NCBI RefSeq assembly: GCF_023053635.1
Contig: NC_086178.1
Span: 36,936,726-37,000,725 of the forward strand
From: Elgaria multicarinata webbii
Taxonomy: Eukaryota > Chordata > Lepidosauria > Squamata > Anguidae
Length of the DNA stretch: 64,000 nucleotides
Reading direction: 5' to 3'
Shown here: positions 21,851 to 34,549 of the stretch, in pieces
How positions within the stretch are numbered: position 1 is the first letter of the stretch
Layout: each line of letters begins with the position of its first letter
Program-made: the position numbers and the translations under genes
Notes under the pieces: generated by a model
Told to the model about the DNA's origin: nothing
The model's database searches: none
Seen by the model: the letters and a program-made list of their open reading frames with translations, nothing else

Positions 21851-24385
21851 GTGTGTGTATGAGTTTGTCCCATTAGTTGAAATGGAGACTTCTCCAAGTT
21901 TTCTCCTCTGAGGTCCTATTTTCTACTCTCCTGCTTCAGCATCTATGCCCCTCTCGATGGCTGCCAGAAATGTCAACCCTTTCCTGTGATCTTACATCGA
22001 TTGTCACCCTTGTGATCCCTTCTGCCTGGCTGTGCACCCAACAGCTTGTCATCAGCTGGCTTCACCCCTTGTCCAGGCACTGCTCACGAGTTCGTATGCT
22101 GTGATCACGTTAGTTTTAGTTCTGTATTCCTGCTGCTTCTTCATGCCCTTGGGGTGCCTTACTATTCCTGAATATTCAGTATGTCTGGGGATTGAATTGT
22201 GCAGATAAGTCTCAGAACCAGTCTCGTTATCTCATGCCTGTAGACTTTCAATAGTTCTTACTGGCTTGCCAACTTCTTTCTGGCTTTCCACTCTTCATGG
22301 TTTTTTACAGCCATCTCACACTCATCCATCTCATTCATTCGCTGAAAAATAAAGAAGGTTAACGGTGGAAAATAAAAAAGGTTAACTTGACACAAGCTAT
22401 AGGCCTCAAGCCTTACAGGGACTGAGTTATGTGACAGGTTAGGAAGCTTCACTCACCACCTCTGGAAGGAAAAATGCACCGCCAATCCATGTGTCACATG
22501 ACCGACTTCTTCCAGGTTACAGAATTGGTTTTGCCTGAGTTCATCCACAGAAAGAAAGAGATACATCTGCAGACAACAACAGCAAGCAGGGATGGGTAAA
22601 TCCATCAATTTTGCTTTTTTAATTTTATTTTAATTTCAAAATCTTTCAGCCCCAAATATGAACTCTGTGGATTTTGGTAAATTCTTATGATTCTTAGATT
22701 CTCATCTATCTGCAGCAGCCAAATTCAATAAGTACAGCTATTTGCAACATGGAGAGGACAACATGGTACCTGCCTGCCACGAATCTGTTAAAAAAGAGGT
22801 GACTATCAGAAGAAAGAAGTTGGCAATCCTAATTCAGCAACCCATGATGGCTGAATACACAGAGATTCAAGCCCAGGCTTTTAAGAGCACAGCACTCCAG
22901 GCCCTAGGCCTGGGAGGACAAATCTTTCCATTTCGGTTTCTCCCACAATCAAATGTTTTTCATCTCAATTTATTTATTTTTGTCCCAGATATGGAGACAT
23001 TTGCAAAACTTATCAAAGCTGAACGCTACGGAAATCATCACCCATCCTTAACGGCAAGTGCATTTGCAGAAGACAGGACCCTTTATAATGGTATATTTGT
23101 ACGCACCCTAACACATGGAAGGTGCAATTGCAGGATTCATGAGTTTTATCTGATGGCAGAGTTTGTTCTGAATTGGATATGATGCATTATGGGACCTGAG
23201 TGGGAAATAGCAGGTACAGACTGGTGTTTTTGTGCTTCCTGTTTCCTGCTTCTGAATTTCTGTCCCTAGATAAAATTCCTGGAAGAGGTAGACAATATGC
23301 AGACATGAGCACAAGAGCATGCCCCTCCCTCATACCCCCTTCCGTACTCCATGCTTCTTCCTTTAATTACTCAATTTATGTTTTTGTCAAGAGTCCTTTA
23401 CTCTTTGTGAATATTAACAGAAGAGGAAAGCCACTTTACACAGCCAGTTGCTTTAATCCTTCCAAATTAGCTTCTCTTGCCTGGTCCTAATATTTATCCC
23501 CCTTCAGCAAGGCTTTGGACATGGCACAAATGGACTGTGGGACTTTATGAATCCTTGTCCTGCTGACATGGGATACTCAGAGCTTCAAATGCCAACGTAT
23601 GTCATGTGGGCAATGGCAGATACCAGCATGTCTTGCTTCTTTATCCTTTCACAGGGGACAGGGGATGGGGGGAGTCTCAATCAGACATCTGCTGATAAGA
23701 ATAGTGATTGTTTTATTTGTCCTGAATTTGGGTGGCTGCTGTTAAAGGGACAGGATAGAATCATTGAAAACCAAACACTGCCACCTACAGCCAGCTGTAA
23801 AGGGGGCACATTCCTACAACATCTGGTTTCTACATGCAATCCACCACTTAGGGTGGCCACTTGTGCATTGCCAAAAATGAAGATGAAAGAGGGTATAAAA
23901 TTGCAAAACGTGTGTGTGTACATATATAATTGAAATAGAAATACAATCTACCATTCAGGTACTAAAGCCCCTGCTCTTCCTCCATATGGTTCTTTGACTT
24001 CAAACCTGACTAGACAGACCATCAAATAGAGGATGCCTTTAAATAGAGGATTGTCCTCTGCCAGCTTTCCAAAATAGAGGACTCTTCTCTGTAAAATAGG
24101 TCACCTGGCTTCCATAGCACGTCTTTGTTCCATGTGACATCATGCCCGGGAGGAATCATGTGGAGAAATAACCATCCATTTCACATGTGTGAACTACCTC
24201 TGAAAAAGAAAGATCAACTGAAATGGGGTGGTGGAAAGATGGTTTGAGCAATGGTCTAGCACAGTGGTCTTAGCTCTGTGGATGAGGTTGGTGGCAGGAC
24301 TATGTGTATTATCCAATAAAAATTACCAACTTTGCACAAAAATAGCTGGTCTGTGATGTATAATACATTACACAGATTTACCAGA
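21851..24385. other. Unassigned, no gene recognised
   Basis: Contains the longest plus-strand open frame of the desert (22742-23182, 146 codons), without recognisable domains. A minus-strand exon-like reading at 22258-22345 is discussed under findings. 24028-24100 has repeated AAATAGAGGA motifs in both directions, possibly a decayed hairpin element. Confidence 0.3.
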
Positions 24386-26164
24386 TAATAATAATAATAA
24401 TAATAATTCTTGCTAGTTGTAAGAAGGGCAAACAAAACAGCTATGCTTGGCATGGAAATCCCATCCCCTGACTATTAAATATCCTCAAAGACAAAAAATG
24501 GAACTCTCCAGATGCTTAATTCTGCATTCGATACCCCATTCTGCATTCTCATGGGACAAATGCACAAAGCCTTCCCTACAGATGTTTGCGAATGGGAGTT
24601 TACTCATCATATAGCAAACATCAGTTTCACCATTTGTCACCATGGGTACAAGTATCGTTATTCCTCCTCAGGCTGATATATTCTAAGAAAACCGTTACTG
24701 CTGTGCCCCAAATCTATACCTGTAGGAAATGTTGATTCATGACTTCTCCTGCATTCAGTGATTACCCAGAAAGACAGATTGCAACCATACGGTTCCTCTA
24801 CAATCAACCCTAGGCAGACCTTCCTTGACAGAATCCTCTGCCAGAAGCAGTCTGCGTAAACCCGGTATCAATTTTTGGCAGGCCTGGGCCACGACATGAT
24901 GTGATCACTCTCCATTTCTAAGCCAACAATGGACCTGGCTGATTTTTCTGCTGGATTTTTCCAGCAAAGGACATGGATTTTTCCCATCCATGTCCTTTGA
25001 GGGCTGAAGTTTCAGCAAAGCAAACTAACCTTTTGGACAGCTTTCTACTCAAGAGGAAATGGTTGCGATGAGAGCAGGGTAAGAAAGCAACTCTATTAAT
25101 GGAGGGCAAGTGGATAGAAACAGATGTGAGCCAAGATCTTTTCGCTGCAGGATTTAATAGCCAAAATGACTAATCTACTGTTAATGATTTGGAAAAGCAC
25201 AGATGTCTGTTGTTGTGTACCAGCCCATAGACACCATTTGCACAAGCGAAAGCTTAATCTCAGAAAATAAATATGGGCAAAGGGAACTAGTCCTGCTTGC
25301 CCATTAAGGGATTATTTGCATAACCACCATCTGGAATTTAAGTACAATTTTTTTCAGTCTCTCCAATAAATAATGCACACAAAGATCCTTTTTCCCATTG
25401 TGCACTGCAGAGATTCCTCAAAGTAGGCATCTGTTTTTATCTGTTCAGAGAGCCATGGACAGCATGATCTTTATTTATTTATTGGTCTAAGCCATCCCTG
25501 AATGCACCTCTTTATGCACTGTTTTTCTCCCTAATTGCTTTCATTATTAGAAGGCTGATGATCCTGAACTCACTGACGTCAATTGGAGCTTTGGGCACAA
25601 ATTTTGGTAGGAACAGAGTCAGGACCAGCCCAATAACTGGCAGCAAAATAACAGGCTATTAGAAAATACACACAATAAACTATCCATTGTAGTCCACAAT
25701 TCCATTTCAAATGCAAGAACGACTCCTGAAATACTTGATTGTAGAAACAGGCCTACGGAAATTAGAGCAATTGGTGAAATTGCGTGGCACACCAGGGCTA
25801 AGAGCTTTCACTGTAATACGTTTGCAAGACTGCAGATACAAGCAAGTAACATTTAATAATGTCTAGTAATAAACGCTGTTTTACTAGTAACAATAAACAA
25901 ATGGACAGAAAGATTACTCATTACAAAGTGTCCTCTTTGGCTAACATGAAAGTGCATTCTGTTCCAGCGCTCCGTCTTTTATTTAATATACCTCTATCAG
26001 TGAAATTTGTACATATTTATTTTCTCTGACATGGGGATATTCCTAATTTGCTGTGCCTTTGTTTTTGGATTTGCACCAAGCAGCTAAATTGTCAAGAGTA
26101 CATTTTCTACAGTAATACCAGCAGAAAAAAAGGTGGATACATATATTTCTGGCTATCATTCATA
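24386..26164. other. Single-copy stretch, candidate conserved non-coding DNA
   Basis: (TAA)8 at 24386-24408. The rest lacks repeats. 25540-26060 includes a full palindromic CRE, TGACGTCA, at 25574-25581, directly followed by ATTGG (inverted CCAAT box). Confidence 0.35.
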
Positions 26165-26171
26165 TATCACG

Positions 26172-26722
26172 TGAGGTACTGGTTCCTCTCTATTCGGCCC
26201 TGGTTAGGCCTCATCTAGAGTATTGCATCCAGTTCTGGGCTCCACAATTCAAAAAAGATGCAGACAAGCTGGAGCGTGTTCAGAGGAGGGCAACCAGGAT
26301 GATCAGGGGTCTGAAAACAAAGCCCTATGGAGACTGAAAGAACTGGGCATGTTTAGCCTGGAGAAGAGAAGATTGAGGGGAGACATGACAGCACTCTTCA
26401 AATACTTAAAAGGTTGTCACACAGAGGAGGGCCAGGATCTCTTCTCGATCCTCCCAGAGTGCAGGACGCGGAATAACGGGCTCAAGTTAAAGGAAGCCAG
26501 ATTCCAGTTGGACATCAGGAAAAACTTCCCGACTGTTAGAGCAGTATGACAATGGAACCAGTTACTTAGGGAGGTTGTGGGCTCTCCCACACTAGAAGCC
26601 TTCAAGAGGCAGCTGGACAACCATCTGTCAGGTATGCTTTAGGGTATTCCTGCATTGAGCAGGGAGTTGGACTCGATGGCCTTGTAGGCCCCTTCCAACT
26701 CTGCTATTCTATGATTCTATGA
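26172..26722 (+). repeat. CR1 LINE 3' end with ORF2 C-terminus
   Basis: The frame reads [20 protein letters not shown] then [17 protein letters not shown], the canonical CR1 ORF2 C-terminus. The 3' end is CCTTCCAACTCTGCTATTCT with the tandem tail ATTCTATGATTCTATGA. It is 5'-truncated and has lost its frame in places. Confidence 0.97.
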
Positions 26723-26918
26723 AGGAAGGTCCTGCAGTTCATTTAATCTAATATTCTAATGGTTTAAATTAGGCATATGAATTTACCTGATATGCACTTT
26801 TTTCCAATAAATGACTGCAATTTTTAGTGGTGTGCAAAATGAATTAGTTCCCATGTTAGACAATTCCATGTTGTCTTTCAGGGGACTTTTGGAAAAACTA
26901 GCCATAACTACGAATTCC

Positions 26919-26921
<3 letters not shown>

Positions 26922-26966
<45 letters not shown>
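26922..26966 (+). repeat. (AT)n microsatellite
   Basis: About 22 AT units. Confidence 0.97.
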
Positions 26967-26967
<1 letters not shown>

Positions 26968-26974
26968 AGTGCCA

Positions 26975-27140
26975 TACCACGAGTATGTTATACCCCTATT
27001 AAAGGAATTGCACTGGTTGCCAATATGTTATGAAGCCAGATTTGAGGTTTTATTATTAGTTTATAAAGCCCTAAACAACTTGGGATCAACGCAGTGCCAC
27101 AACCATTTGTTATCCACCAGGTAACCACCTTGAAGAGAGC
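26975..27140 (+). repeat. L2-clade LINE ORF2 fragment
   Basis: LKELHWLPICYEARFEVLLL followed by VYKALNNLG matches the L2 'LHWLP...K.L...KAL.GL' block. Short and diverged. Confidence 0.75.
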
Positions 27141-27189
27141 TTTTATAGTGATACTGCCTCCCCTTGGATACATGGCATGCACTAATGAT

Positions 27190-27466
27190 TAGGGTTGTGT
27201 AGAAAAGGGAATTTCAGCAAATATCATTTGTATGCATGCAGCACCAGGTGAAATTACATCTTCATCACAATAGTTAAAGCTGCAGGAGCCCTGCCCTTTT
27301 TTGTTTCTGGTCACTCTAGTATAGCTCCTGCAGCTTTAACTGTTGTGTTGAAGAGGGAATTTCACCAGGTGCTGCATGCATACAAATGACACCTGCTGAA
27401 ATTCCCTTTTCTATACAACTGTTACAGATATAGAAGCCCTGTCCTCCTTTCCATATGGTCACCCTA
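27190..27466. mobile_element. Foldback MITE family D, copy D1 (TAGGGTGACCATATG ends)
   Basis: Right end CCATATGGTCACCCTA. The interior is a long palindrome: GGGAATTTCAGCA near 27209 pairs with TGCTGAAATTCCC near 27395, and GCTGCAGGAGC with GCTCCTGCAGC about a central GGTCACTCTAGTATA. The left end is internally shortened. TA at both ends fits a mariner-like TA duplication. Confidence 0.85.
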
Positions 27467-27639
27467 CCAATGATATGTTCTTCCATCACATGCTGAAAAT
27501 TTATTTTCAACAGGCATTTCCTGATTATTTAAGGAAGGTGCAATGAAGTATATAGGATTGTCTTTCAACCTTCAGTTACTGGGACTTCGAGGTTCGATAC
27601 TTTAAGAACAAAATAAAACATGATGCACATGTATAACAA

Positions 27640-27952
27640 TTGTAATTGCAGGGAGGTCCGCCTGGCGCCTACACTGTACTGCTTTCGTCGCCAGCTGAAG
27701 ACCTTTTTATTCACTCAGTATTTTAACACTTAATTTTAACTTAAATTTAAATTTTACTGTTTTAACTCTGTATTTTAATCTTATATCAATTTTGCTGTGT
27801 GGTTTTATCCTGGTTGCGCTTTTTATATTGTATTTCATAATTGTGTTTTTAACCTGTTGGGTGTTTTATTGTGGTTTTAATTTTTGTGAACCGCCCAGAG
27901 AGCTTCGGCTATTGGGCGGTATAAAAATGTAATAAATAAATAAATAAATAAA
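27640..27952 (+). repeat. L2-type LINE 3' end
   Basis: The ORF2 end CFRRQLKTFLFTQYF is followed by GTGAACCGCCCAGAGAGCTT, CGGCTATTGGGCGGTATAAA and (AAAT)n. Confidence 0.92.
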
Positions 27953-28239
27953 TTGATTCCTATGTTAGGTGTTTTCATAAATGCTTTGTGCAAATACATG
28001 AAAACTAACAACACAAACTATGAACATTCACTTAACAGTCTGTTCTGAAGTATATAGTGTACTTGATTTACTTTATCTTGGCTAGGATAATAGCATGGTT
28101 GGATTTATGCCATTAGCACTTTGGGAAAGCCAAGAAAGTAAGTGAAACCCATATTACTAATGTGATATGTTACATCTAGCTGTTCATTTATATCAAATAC
28201 ACATCTTTCAGATGCTTATAAATGAGAATTGTAGTCTAA

Positions 28240-28660
28240 GAACTAAGAACATAAGAAGATCCATGCTGGATCAGACCAAAGGTCCATCTAGTCCAGCTGT
28301 TCACACAGTGGCCAACTAGCTGCCCATGGGAAACCCACAAGCAGGACATGAGTACAACACCATCCTCCCACCCATATTCCTCAACAACTGGTGTACATAG
28401 GCATACTACCTCTGCTACTGGAGGTAGCATATAGCCATCAGGACTAGTAGCCACTGATAGCCTTCTCTTCCATGAATTTGCCCAATCCCCTTTTAAAGCC
28501 AGCCAAATTGGTGGTCATCTATATTGTGGTAGTGAATTCCAGAGTTTGTGATGAAGTCCTTCCTTTTATCTGTCCTGAATCTCCCACCAATTAATTTCAT
28601 GGGATGACCCTGGATTCTAGTATTATGAGAGAGGGAGAAAAATGTCATGGAAGATTTCAA
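28240..28660 (-). repeat. CR1 LINE 3' end (second subfamily), antisense
   Basis: AAGAACATAAGAAGATCCAT, GGATCAGACCAAAGGTCCAT, CTAGTCCAGC, then GAATTTGCCCAATCCCCTTT and TTTCATGGGATGACCCTGG. The same subfamily is in the plus orientation at 53540. Confidence 0.95.
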
Positions 28661-30130
28661 GACATGGGCAAAGAGTTATATGAAGATTCCAGTTAACAAA
28701 AAAAACTTCAGCATACTTTTGAAGAGAAACTGCCATGGATGAAATTGATAGAATTTATTTATAGTAATTTGTCAGGGACCCGGAATAGCAAATAGCAACT
28801 ACCTTCAATGATCCAGACTTGTTAACCCCAGAGCAGCTGTAATAGATGTGTGAGCACAGATGTGACCGTTACCTGCAGGTGGAACACCATGCACAATGCA
28901 AGCATGTAGGTAGTGCTGATGTAGCACATCTTTTGTATGCAATCTCTCTATCTCACCAACCTATCCTTGGGAGCAGTTTGTGTGGCAGTAATAATATCCT
29001 TCTGGATCAGGAGGAGGAGCTCACACATACAGTTTAACACATGCAGCTCTGTCTATGCGGTTGCATTATCAGTGGCCACTTATGCAGATTACCATATGTA
29101 CAAATGGAGTCAAAGACTGACTCAAGGGGAAGCAAGTGAGACTAGAACAAGGAGCATATTAGGCTGCAGAGGAGATGATTACTGATTTAGAGAAGCCATC
29201 GCCATCACAACGCCTCATTGCTAAAGCTAACGTGGAGACAGGCGTGCTATAAATGTGCACTATTTTTACTCTTGAAGTAAAGTAATTGGCTAAATTCTTT
29301 GACAAGCTTAAAATGAGAATCATGGGTCTCCAAACTGGATAAAGCCAGCCTTCAACTTTATGATAGGTTTGATAATGGCTTCATGAACAAAAGCCATTTT
29401 ATGTATGGAAATGAAATCACCCTTCTCTTTAAGAGGAGGGAAAATAGCAACTCATCAGATGCTTTAGGTAACTGGAATCTTGATTTTGACAAATAATCCA
29501 CTGAACATTTCTGCTCCACATCAAAAGAACTAAACTCGCTATTGAAACTGATGCACTCAGTAAAAATCAGGCGTATTGTCTAATGAGTCGGCTCATGACC
29601 CATTATAGCTAATGCCCTTCCCATTACTACTTCATATAGCAGCATCTAAGGCAGCTTCAGCTGAATAACATTTAAGACTATAATACACAATCAGATCTGA
29701 ATAATGATTCATGGTTATAATAGTTATGCGCTGTTCAATCATCCTGCTGCAGTGCTAAATCAATCTGCATATTAAGGCTTCTGTTCAAGCTCTTTGCAGA
29801 AGAAGCTTAAGGACAATGGATCTGGAGATGGGACTGTTTGATGCTAAGACAGGCGAAGGACAGGCTGGCGCATTCAGAATTGGATTATTATTTATTTTTA
29901 TGTGCAGAATGACAGGGCCCGGGACAAGTGTACATTAGCTGATTTTACCACCGTGTACATATCATGGACTTATTCAGCTTCTCACCATATCTGCATATGG
30001 GGAAATAAACACACGTATGTTTTTGTCTCAGTAGATGAACTACACACAAGATGTGTCTAACTAATTCCATGTGTATTTCCAAGTTAGACATTTTGGACAG
30101 ACCTCCACTGCAAATTAAATCAGCTTGGAA
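28661..30130. other. Single-copy stretch, candidate conserved non-coding DNA
   Basis: No gene. 29280-29880 is repeat-free, rich in TAAT/ATTA cores and CAATC motifs, without stable reading frames. Comparable in look to vertebrate enhancers; not shown. Confidence 0.35.
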
Positions 30131-30137
30131 GTGAAGT

Positions 30138-30215
30138 AAGCTGCAATCCTCTGTGCATTTACCTTGGAGTAAGCTTCATTAGATGCATTGGGACTTACCT
30201 CTGAGTAAACATAAA
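30138..30215. repeat. 'ACTTACTCCCAGGTAAG' hairpin repeat copy
   Basis: TTACCTTGGAGTAAGC pairs imperfectly with GGGACTTACCTCTGAGTAAA. Confidence 0.75.
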
Positions 30216-30235
30216 TAGAAGATATGAAGAACTGT

Positions 30236-30690
30236 GCTAGATCAGACCAAGGTCCATCTAGTCCAGCATTCTGTTCACACCATAGATTTGTATAAGGGCA
30301 ATATAATATCGGCAGTTTTATTTTCGTTTCTTTCCTAATTATGCCTAACATGTAATTGACCTTTTTCACAGGCGCTGCACACTAGGTCAATATTTTCATC
30401 AAGCTGACCACCACAACTCCAAGTTCTCTTTCTTGGTCAGTCACTGCTAGCTCAGATCCCATGAAGTTGGGATTTTTGCCCCAATGGTATCACTTCACAC
30501 TTATTTACACAGAACCAGATTTGCTATTTTGATGCCAATGTTCTGAGTTTGGGGAAACCCTTTTGGAGCTCTTCAGAATACCTTTTTTTGTTTTAACTAC
30601 CCTAAATAATTTGGTGTCATCAGCAAACTTGGACACCTCACTGCTCAGTCCTATTTTCAAGATTGCTCTCTTGTTTTGTCCTCTCAGGGC
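30236..30690 (-). repeat. CR1 LINE, ORF2 3' part with displaced 3' tip, antisense
   Basis: 30236-30290 is the CR1 3' tip (GATCAGACCAAGGTCCATCT). From about 30296 it jumps to the ORF2-proximal region (CCTAACATGTAATTGACC, TTGGTGTCATCAGCAAACTT), parallel to the copy at 905-1450. The bases between are deleted or two copies are joined. Confidence 0.88.
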
Positions 30691-30766
30691 TTTTCCACAC
30701 ATGGGCTTTATTGGGCGCTCATGATTCTTCATTCACATCAGTTTTATGGGTGGTTTAGATGACCTA

Positions 30767-30907
30767 GGCCTTAGCTAGACCTAAGGTTTATCCTGGGGTT
30801 GTCCCGGGGTCGTCCCTGCCTGCTCCCAGGATCCCCTGTGTGTCATTTACATGAACAGGGATGACCCCGGGACAATCCCGGGATAAACCTTAGATCTAGC
30901 TAAGGCC
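30767..30907. mobile_element. Foldback transposon family C, copy C3 (141 bp)
   Basis: Nearly perfect palindrome GGCCTTAGCTAGACCTAAGG...CCTTAGATCTAGCTAAGGCC, with interior GTTTATCCTGGGGTTGTCCC and its complement. CTA on both sides (30764-30766 and 30908-30910) is the 3-bp duplication. Confidence 0.93.
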
Positions 30908-30910
30908 CTA

Positions 30911-31734
30911 GTCATCCTTAAGTGATTCTCCCATGCTTTCTACCCACTTGACCTGTTTGTTTCTGAACAGGGAAAAGGCAGTATTTTTTTGCTATTGTGA
31001 GACAAAACCACCTCCATCTCTGGTGTAGTTGCAGCAGTGTGCTTTATTCTGTTATACGTTGAAGTGCTGCGGGAGGGAGGTTCAAAGCTCCAAATTTGCA
31101 CTAGAGCAGCAAAATAAAAATCATCTACAGACCAACTTGGATTCTATATACATGCACATATTTGGGCACATGTGCACAAAGGTTCATGGGTAGAAAGGTT
31201 ATGAGCGGGGGCAAGAAAAGGGAAGAGGAGGAGCAGTGTAAGGTTATGTTGTATACATTGGGATATTCAGGATGGAATCAGCCAATATGCAGGCGACGTG
31301 ATGCACATGATACAGCACTCCAAAACAAACAAGTGACAACTAATAGTTTATAAATGAATAGATTTTAACACTGTAACATTTATAGATTTAAAAAATTCTA
31401 AAAGTATAGAAAGAGAGTTTAAAAACATGGACTGTTTTGATATAAAACACTAATTTCAGTCATGGGGGGTGGGGAATGGGTGTGAAGGGAACCCACAAAC
31501 AATTTGAAAGAATAAGGAGCAGGAAGTTGCAGGTTTAAAAGTGTCATGTAGAAAAGCCCCAGAACTGTAGTTTTATTCAGGGGCTGTGGATTATTTGATA
31601 GAAAACACTGGCCTACATTCAAAACTACTTGACAGAAAACATGAACTCACATGCAAAACTATGAAGTATTGCCAGGCTCCCTGAGTTCGGAGTCATTAAC
31701 ATTCAATGGGTTTGAAAATGGTTTATATTTGTTA
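30911..31734. other. Unassigned stretch
   Basis: No gene or repeat recognised. Confidence 0.3.
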
Positions 31735-31739
31735 TATAG

Positions 31740-31868
31740 GCAGGATCTGCACTACTGGTTTAAAATGGTTTATAACAGTACTGAAAACTGTTGGGACTCC
31801 GGACACAGTGCACATACAGTTTTCAAACCGTTTGCAAAGTGTCATATCCTGCTTGGTGTAGATCTGGC
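31740..31868. mobile_element. Foldback MITE family B, copy B3 (129 bp)
   Basis: Ends GGCAGGATCTGCAC and GTGTAGATCTGGC. Flanks TATAG (31735-31739) and CATAG (31869-31873) make a 5-bp duplication with one difference. Interior as B1. Confidence 0.85.
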
Positions 31869-31873
31869 CATAG

Positions 31874-32838
31874 ATGCAAAGAGCATTCAGAAGCATGTTT
31901 CATTTAATGCATCATGTGCATGAAGCACATGATTCGAGCCCCCATATGAACAACAGCATCATGGAGAGCTCTCGCCACATGACCTGGAACCTTGCTGTAT
32001 TCATGAGGGCACCATGCAAGCTTTTAACAATGTGGAGCCGGCATTCCACATTCATTGACTGTGCTGTTTTGGACTCTTGAAAAAGGCTATAGCTTCTATA
32101 TGAAGTAGCCCTAAGCTGAGCTCTTCCTTTGCTCTTGTAAACCCATCAATTGAACCAAAATAAGATACGCCACTGAATAAACGCACAGAAGACAATACAT
32201 TACACTTTGTCACATTCTTTTGAAACCAAACCATGGTAAGTGGACTTGATAAATCTGCTCTTGAGCCTGGCACGCAACCGCCTTGCCGAACGGGTACGAC
32301 AGCTACTGAATTCACTCTATTGACTTTCTGACACCTTTTATGTCACTTGGCTGAAATCATGTTGAAGAAGCGACTAAGTAAACAAGAATTTTAAAACACC
32401 TAGCTGCTGATCATCCATCTGCAGATCCAGCCAGGGCCTTGCGAATCTGAAAGATTTGGGAAGGTAGCCAGTTTCAAGACACATTAACTTAAATGGATGG
32501 CTTATGGAGCAGCTCCATAGACATTCAAGGAAATGGCTACTAGGGGCAAGACAGATTTTCACAAAAGGTGAAATATAAGTCAATTCCAAGAATTGTTGGC
32601 ATTACTAGTTCAGGTTTTTATCAGGGAATTCACAGCACCGATGTTGTCGTCATCATGTAACCTTCCGGCATCCCTCCCTGCATTTCTTCAGGTGCTTCCA
32701 GATGAAGGGTTCCTAATGCTACCATTCGGAAGGCAACATGCAGCTATACTGTCTTATCTTTCTCAACAGATTTCCTGTGGAAAAACTGAAGGCGACAAAG
32801 CCTGGATGAGATCTATGAATGAGGCAAGGAATGGTGCC
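31874..32838. other. Unassigned stretch
   Basis: No gene or repeat recognised; looks single-copy. Confidence 0.3.
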
Positions 32839-32841
32839 TAA

Positions 32842-33312
32842 GGCCTTTGCTAGACCTAAGTGAAAATCTCCCTAAGGGGGAGAGGAGGGGAGACCTCGCA
32901 TTATGAATAACATGAGATCTCACCCTCATTTACACGTGAGTCATGACGAGCTCAAGAAGAGAGCCATCATGTGTGTGCCATTTTTAAAAAAAACTTTTAA
33001 AGGGCCGGGTGCACGAGAGGACGAGTGGCAAGGTAAGTGTTGTTGTTTTTTAAAAAATGGATTTCCCTGCTCCACCACCACCACCCTAGCCCCGATGGGC
33101 ACAGCGCAGCTCCCGGCTATGCGCGAGTAATTGCAGAAATGGGACACACACAAATGGGCCACACACAAAAAGCGGGCCCAAAGTGTAGGGCTTTATCCCA
33201 GGGCCAGGGAGGGATGATCCCTCCCTGAGCCCAGGATCCCCTGTGAGTCATCTGGATGCACAGGGGTGATTCCAGGTATCAGCCCAGGATAACCCCTGGT
33301 CTTGCAAAGGCC
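32842..33312. mobile_element. Foldback transposon family C, copy C2 (471 bp)
   Basis: Ends GGCCTTTGCTAGACC and GGTCTTGCAAAGGCC. The interior is colinear with C1 (GAGGAGGGGAGACCTC, CCCCGATGGGCACAGCGCAG, AAAGTGTAGGGCTTTATCCC). Flanks TAA and TTA do not match exactly. CpG sites of C1 are often TG/CA here, as expected from methylation decay. Confidence 0.9.
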
Positions 33313-33315
33313 TTA

Positions 33316-34310
33316 GTGTGTCTCTACATTAAGAGGAAATTATGTTCTTACCTAAGACTTTCTGCTTGTTTGGCATGATTGTTATGGGCTGTATTATGCA
33401 GAGTGGGGCGACCGTGTGGTTTGAATTGAATACTTCCCCTCTATGCATGCTCTGTTCACTTCCATTGAGACAGCACCATCTAGTGGCAGAAGATCTCACT
33501 TTTTCCCAGATATTGCCACATTAAAAGTAGTTATTTTAATTGCAGTATTTCCAAGGGATAGCATGGGAGACGTCCTGGTCATTGACATCATCATGTAATG
33601 AACCTGCAAACATCCATGAGTGGCCAATCAGGAGCATGCAATAAATTGCTTGTTTAGAGGAGCCCTTAAAGCCTCATTTTAAAGCACCCTTCCTCTTTTT
33701 TCTTTCCATCAGAAAACTATTAAGATCAAAAAGACAGGATAGCTGCGTAATATCATTTGACTGGTAGCGCTAGGAACCTCTCTGTTATAGCGATCTGTAA
33801 AAATGCATTCCATTTGTGAGTTTTTGACAAGAATCTGTCAATTACGGGGAAGGCATGTGAATTAGTTTTTCCACCACTACCCCCTGTAATTGAATAGGCA
33901 AATAATTATTAAACATTTATAAAGCACTTCAATTTTTTAAGTCCTGTACAGCTATTGAAAGAGCCCATGGGCTCACAATGCAATAGACACAATACAAAAA
34001 AAGTGGGGAAGAATTGGAGAGGGAACAGGTTTCAAGCAGGTATTGAAATATCAGCTCCTTCTCTGACCGGTGGATGGAGCAAACTTGGGCTAGCTTTGAA
34101 TTGGTTTTATTTCCGGAATGAAAGGATGAAACAAACTCCCTTCTGCTCCTTCTCTGGCTGGTGTGCGCCTTGCCATTAAGTTCTTCCAGGCAGCCAGGGG
34201 GTGCAGCCTTCCAGGGGTCCTTCGTTCCCTGGCCAATGGATGAGACCAGAATGTGATGCGCATCAGCTCTTCAGCCCCAGGGCATCAAGTGAAGGAGGAA
34301 TAACAATTAT
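33316..34310. other. Single-copy stretch, candidate conserved non-coding DNA
   Basis: No gene. 33540-33950 is repeat-free and A/T-rich with ATTA cores. Confidence 0.3.
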
Positions 34311-34315
34311 CATCT

Positions 34316-34427
34316 GTTGGTTGAATTACAGATATAGAGCTGTTTTGCGAGTTGAGGACTGTTACGGATGCGGGGCAGGGGGGAGGGACTGTCCTTAACA
34401 TAGCCCTACATCTGTAATTCAACCAAC
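34316..34427. repeat. Inverted repeat with 18-bp perfect arms
   Basis: GTTGGTTGAATTACAGAT (34316-34333) is the exact complement of 34410-34427. The 76-bp middle is G-rich and not palindromic. Possible MITE remnant. Confidence 0.8.
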
Positions 34428-34549
34428 CTCAATTCTTATGCTTCTAAAAATGAACATTTAAGTATATACCTACTTCATACCTTAAAACAGTGGTCTTCAA
34501 CTGGTGGGTCACAACCCAAAAGTAGGTTGTGAGATCAGTCAAGATGAGT

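Noticed and set aside
22742-23182. 146-codon open frame
   Set aside because: No known motif. The residues after about position 60 look like a random A/T-rich frame.
30115-30732. Minus-strand frames with reverse-transcriptase-like residues taken as a gene
   Set aside because: They belong to a decayed CR1 LINE that matches the copy at 905-1860.
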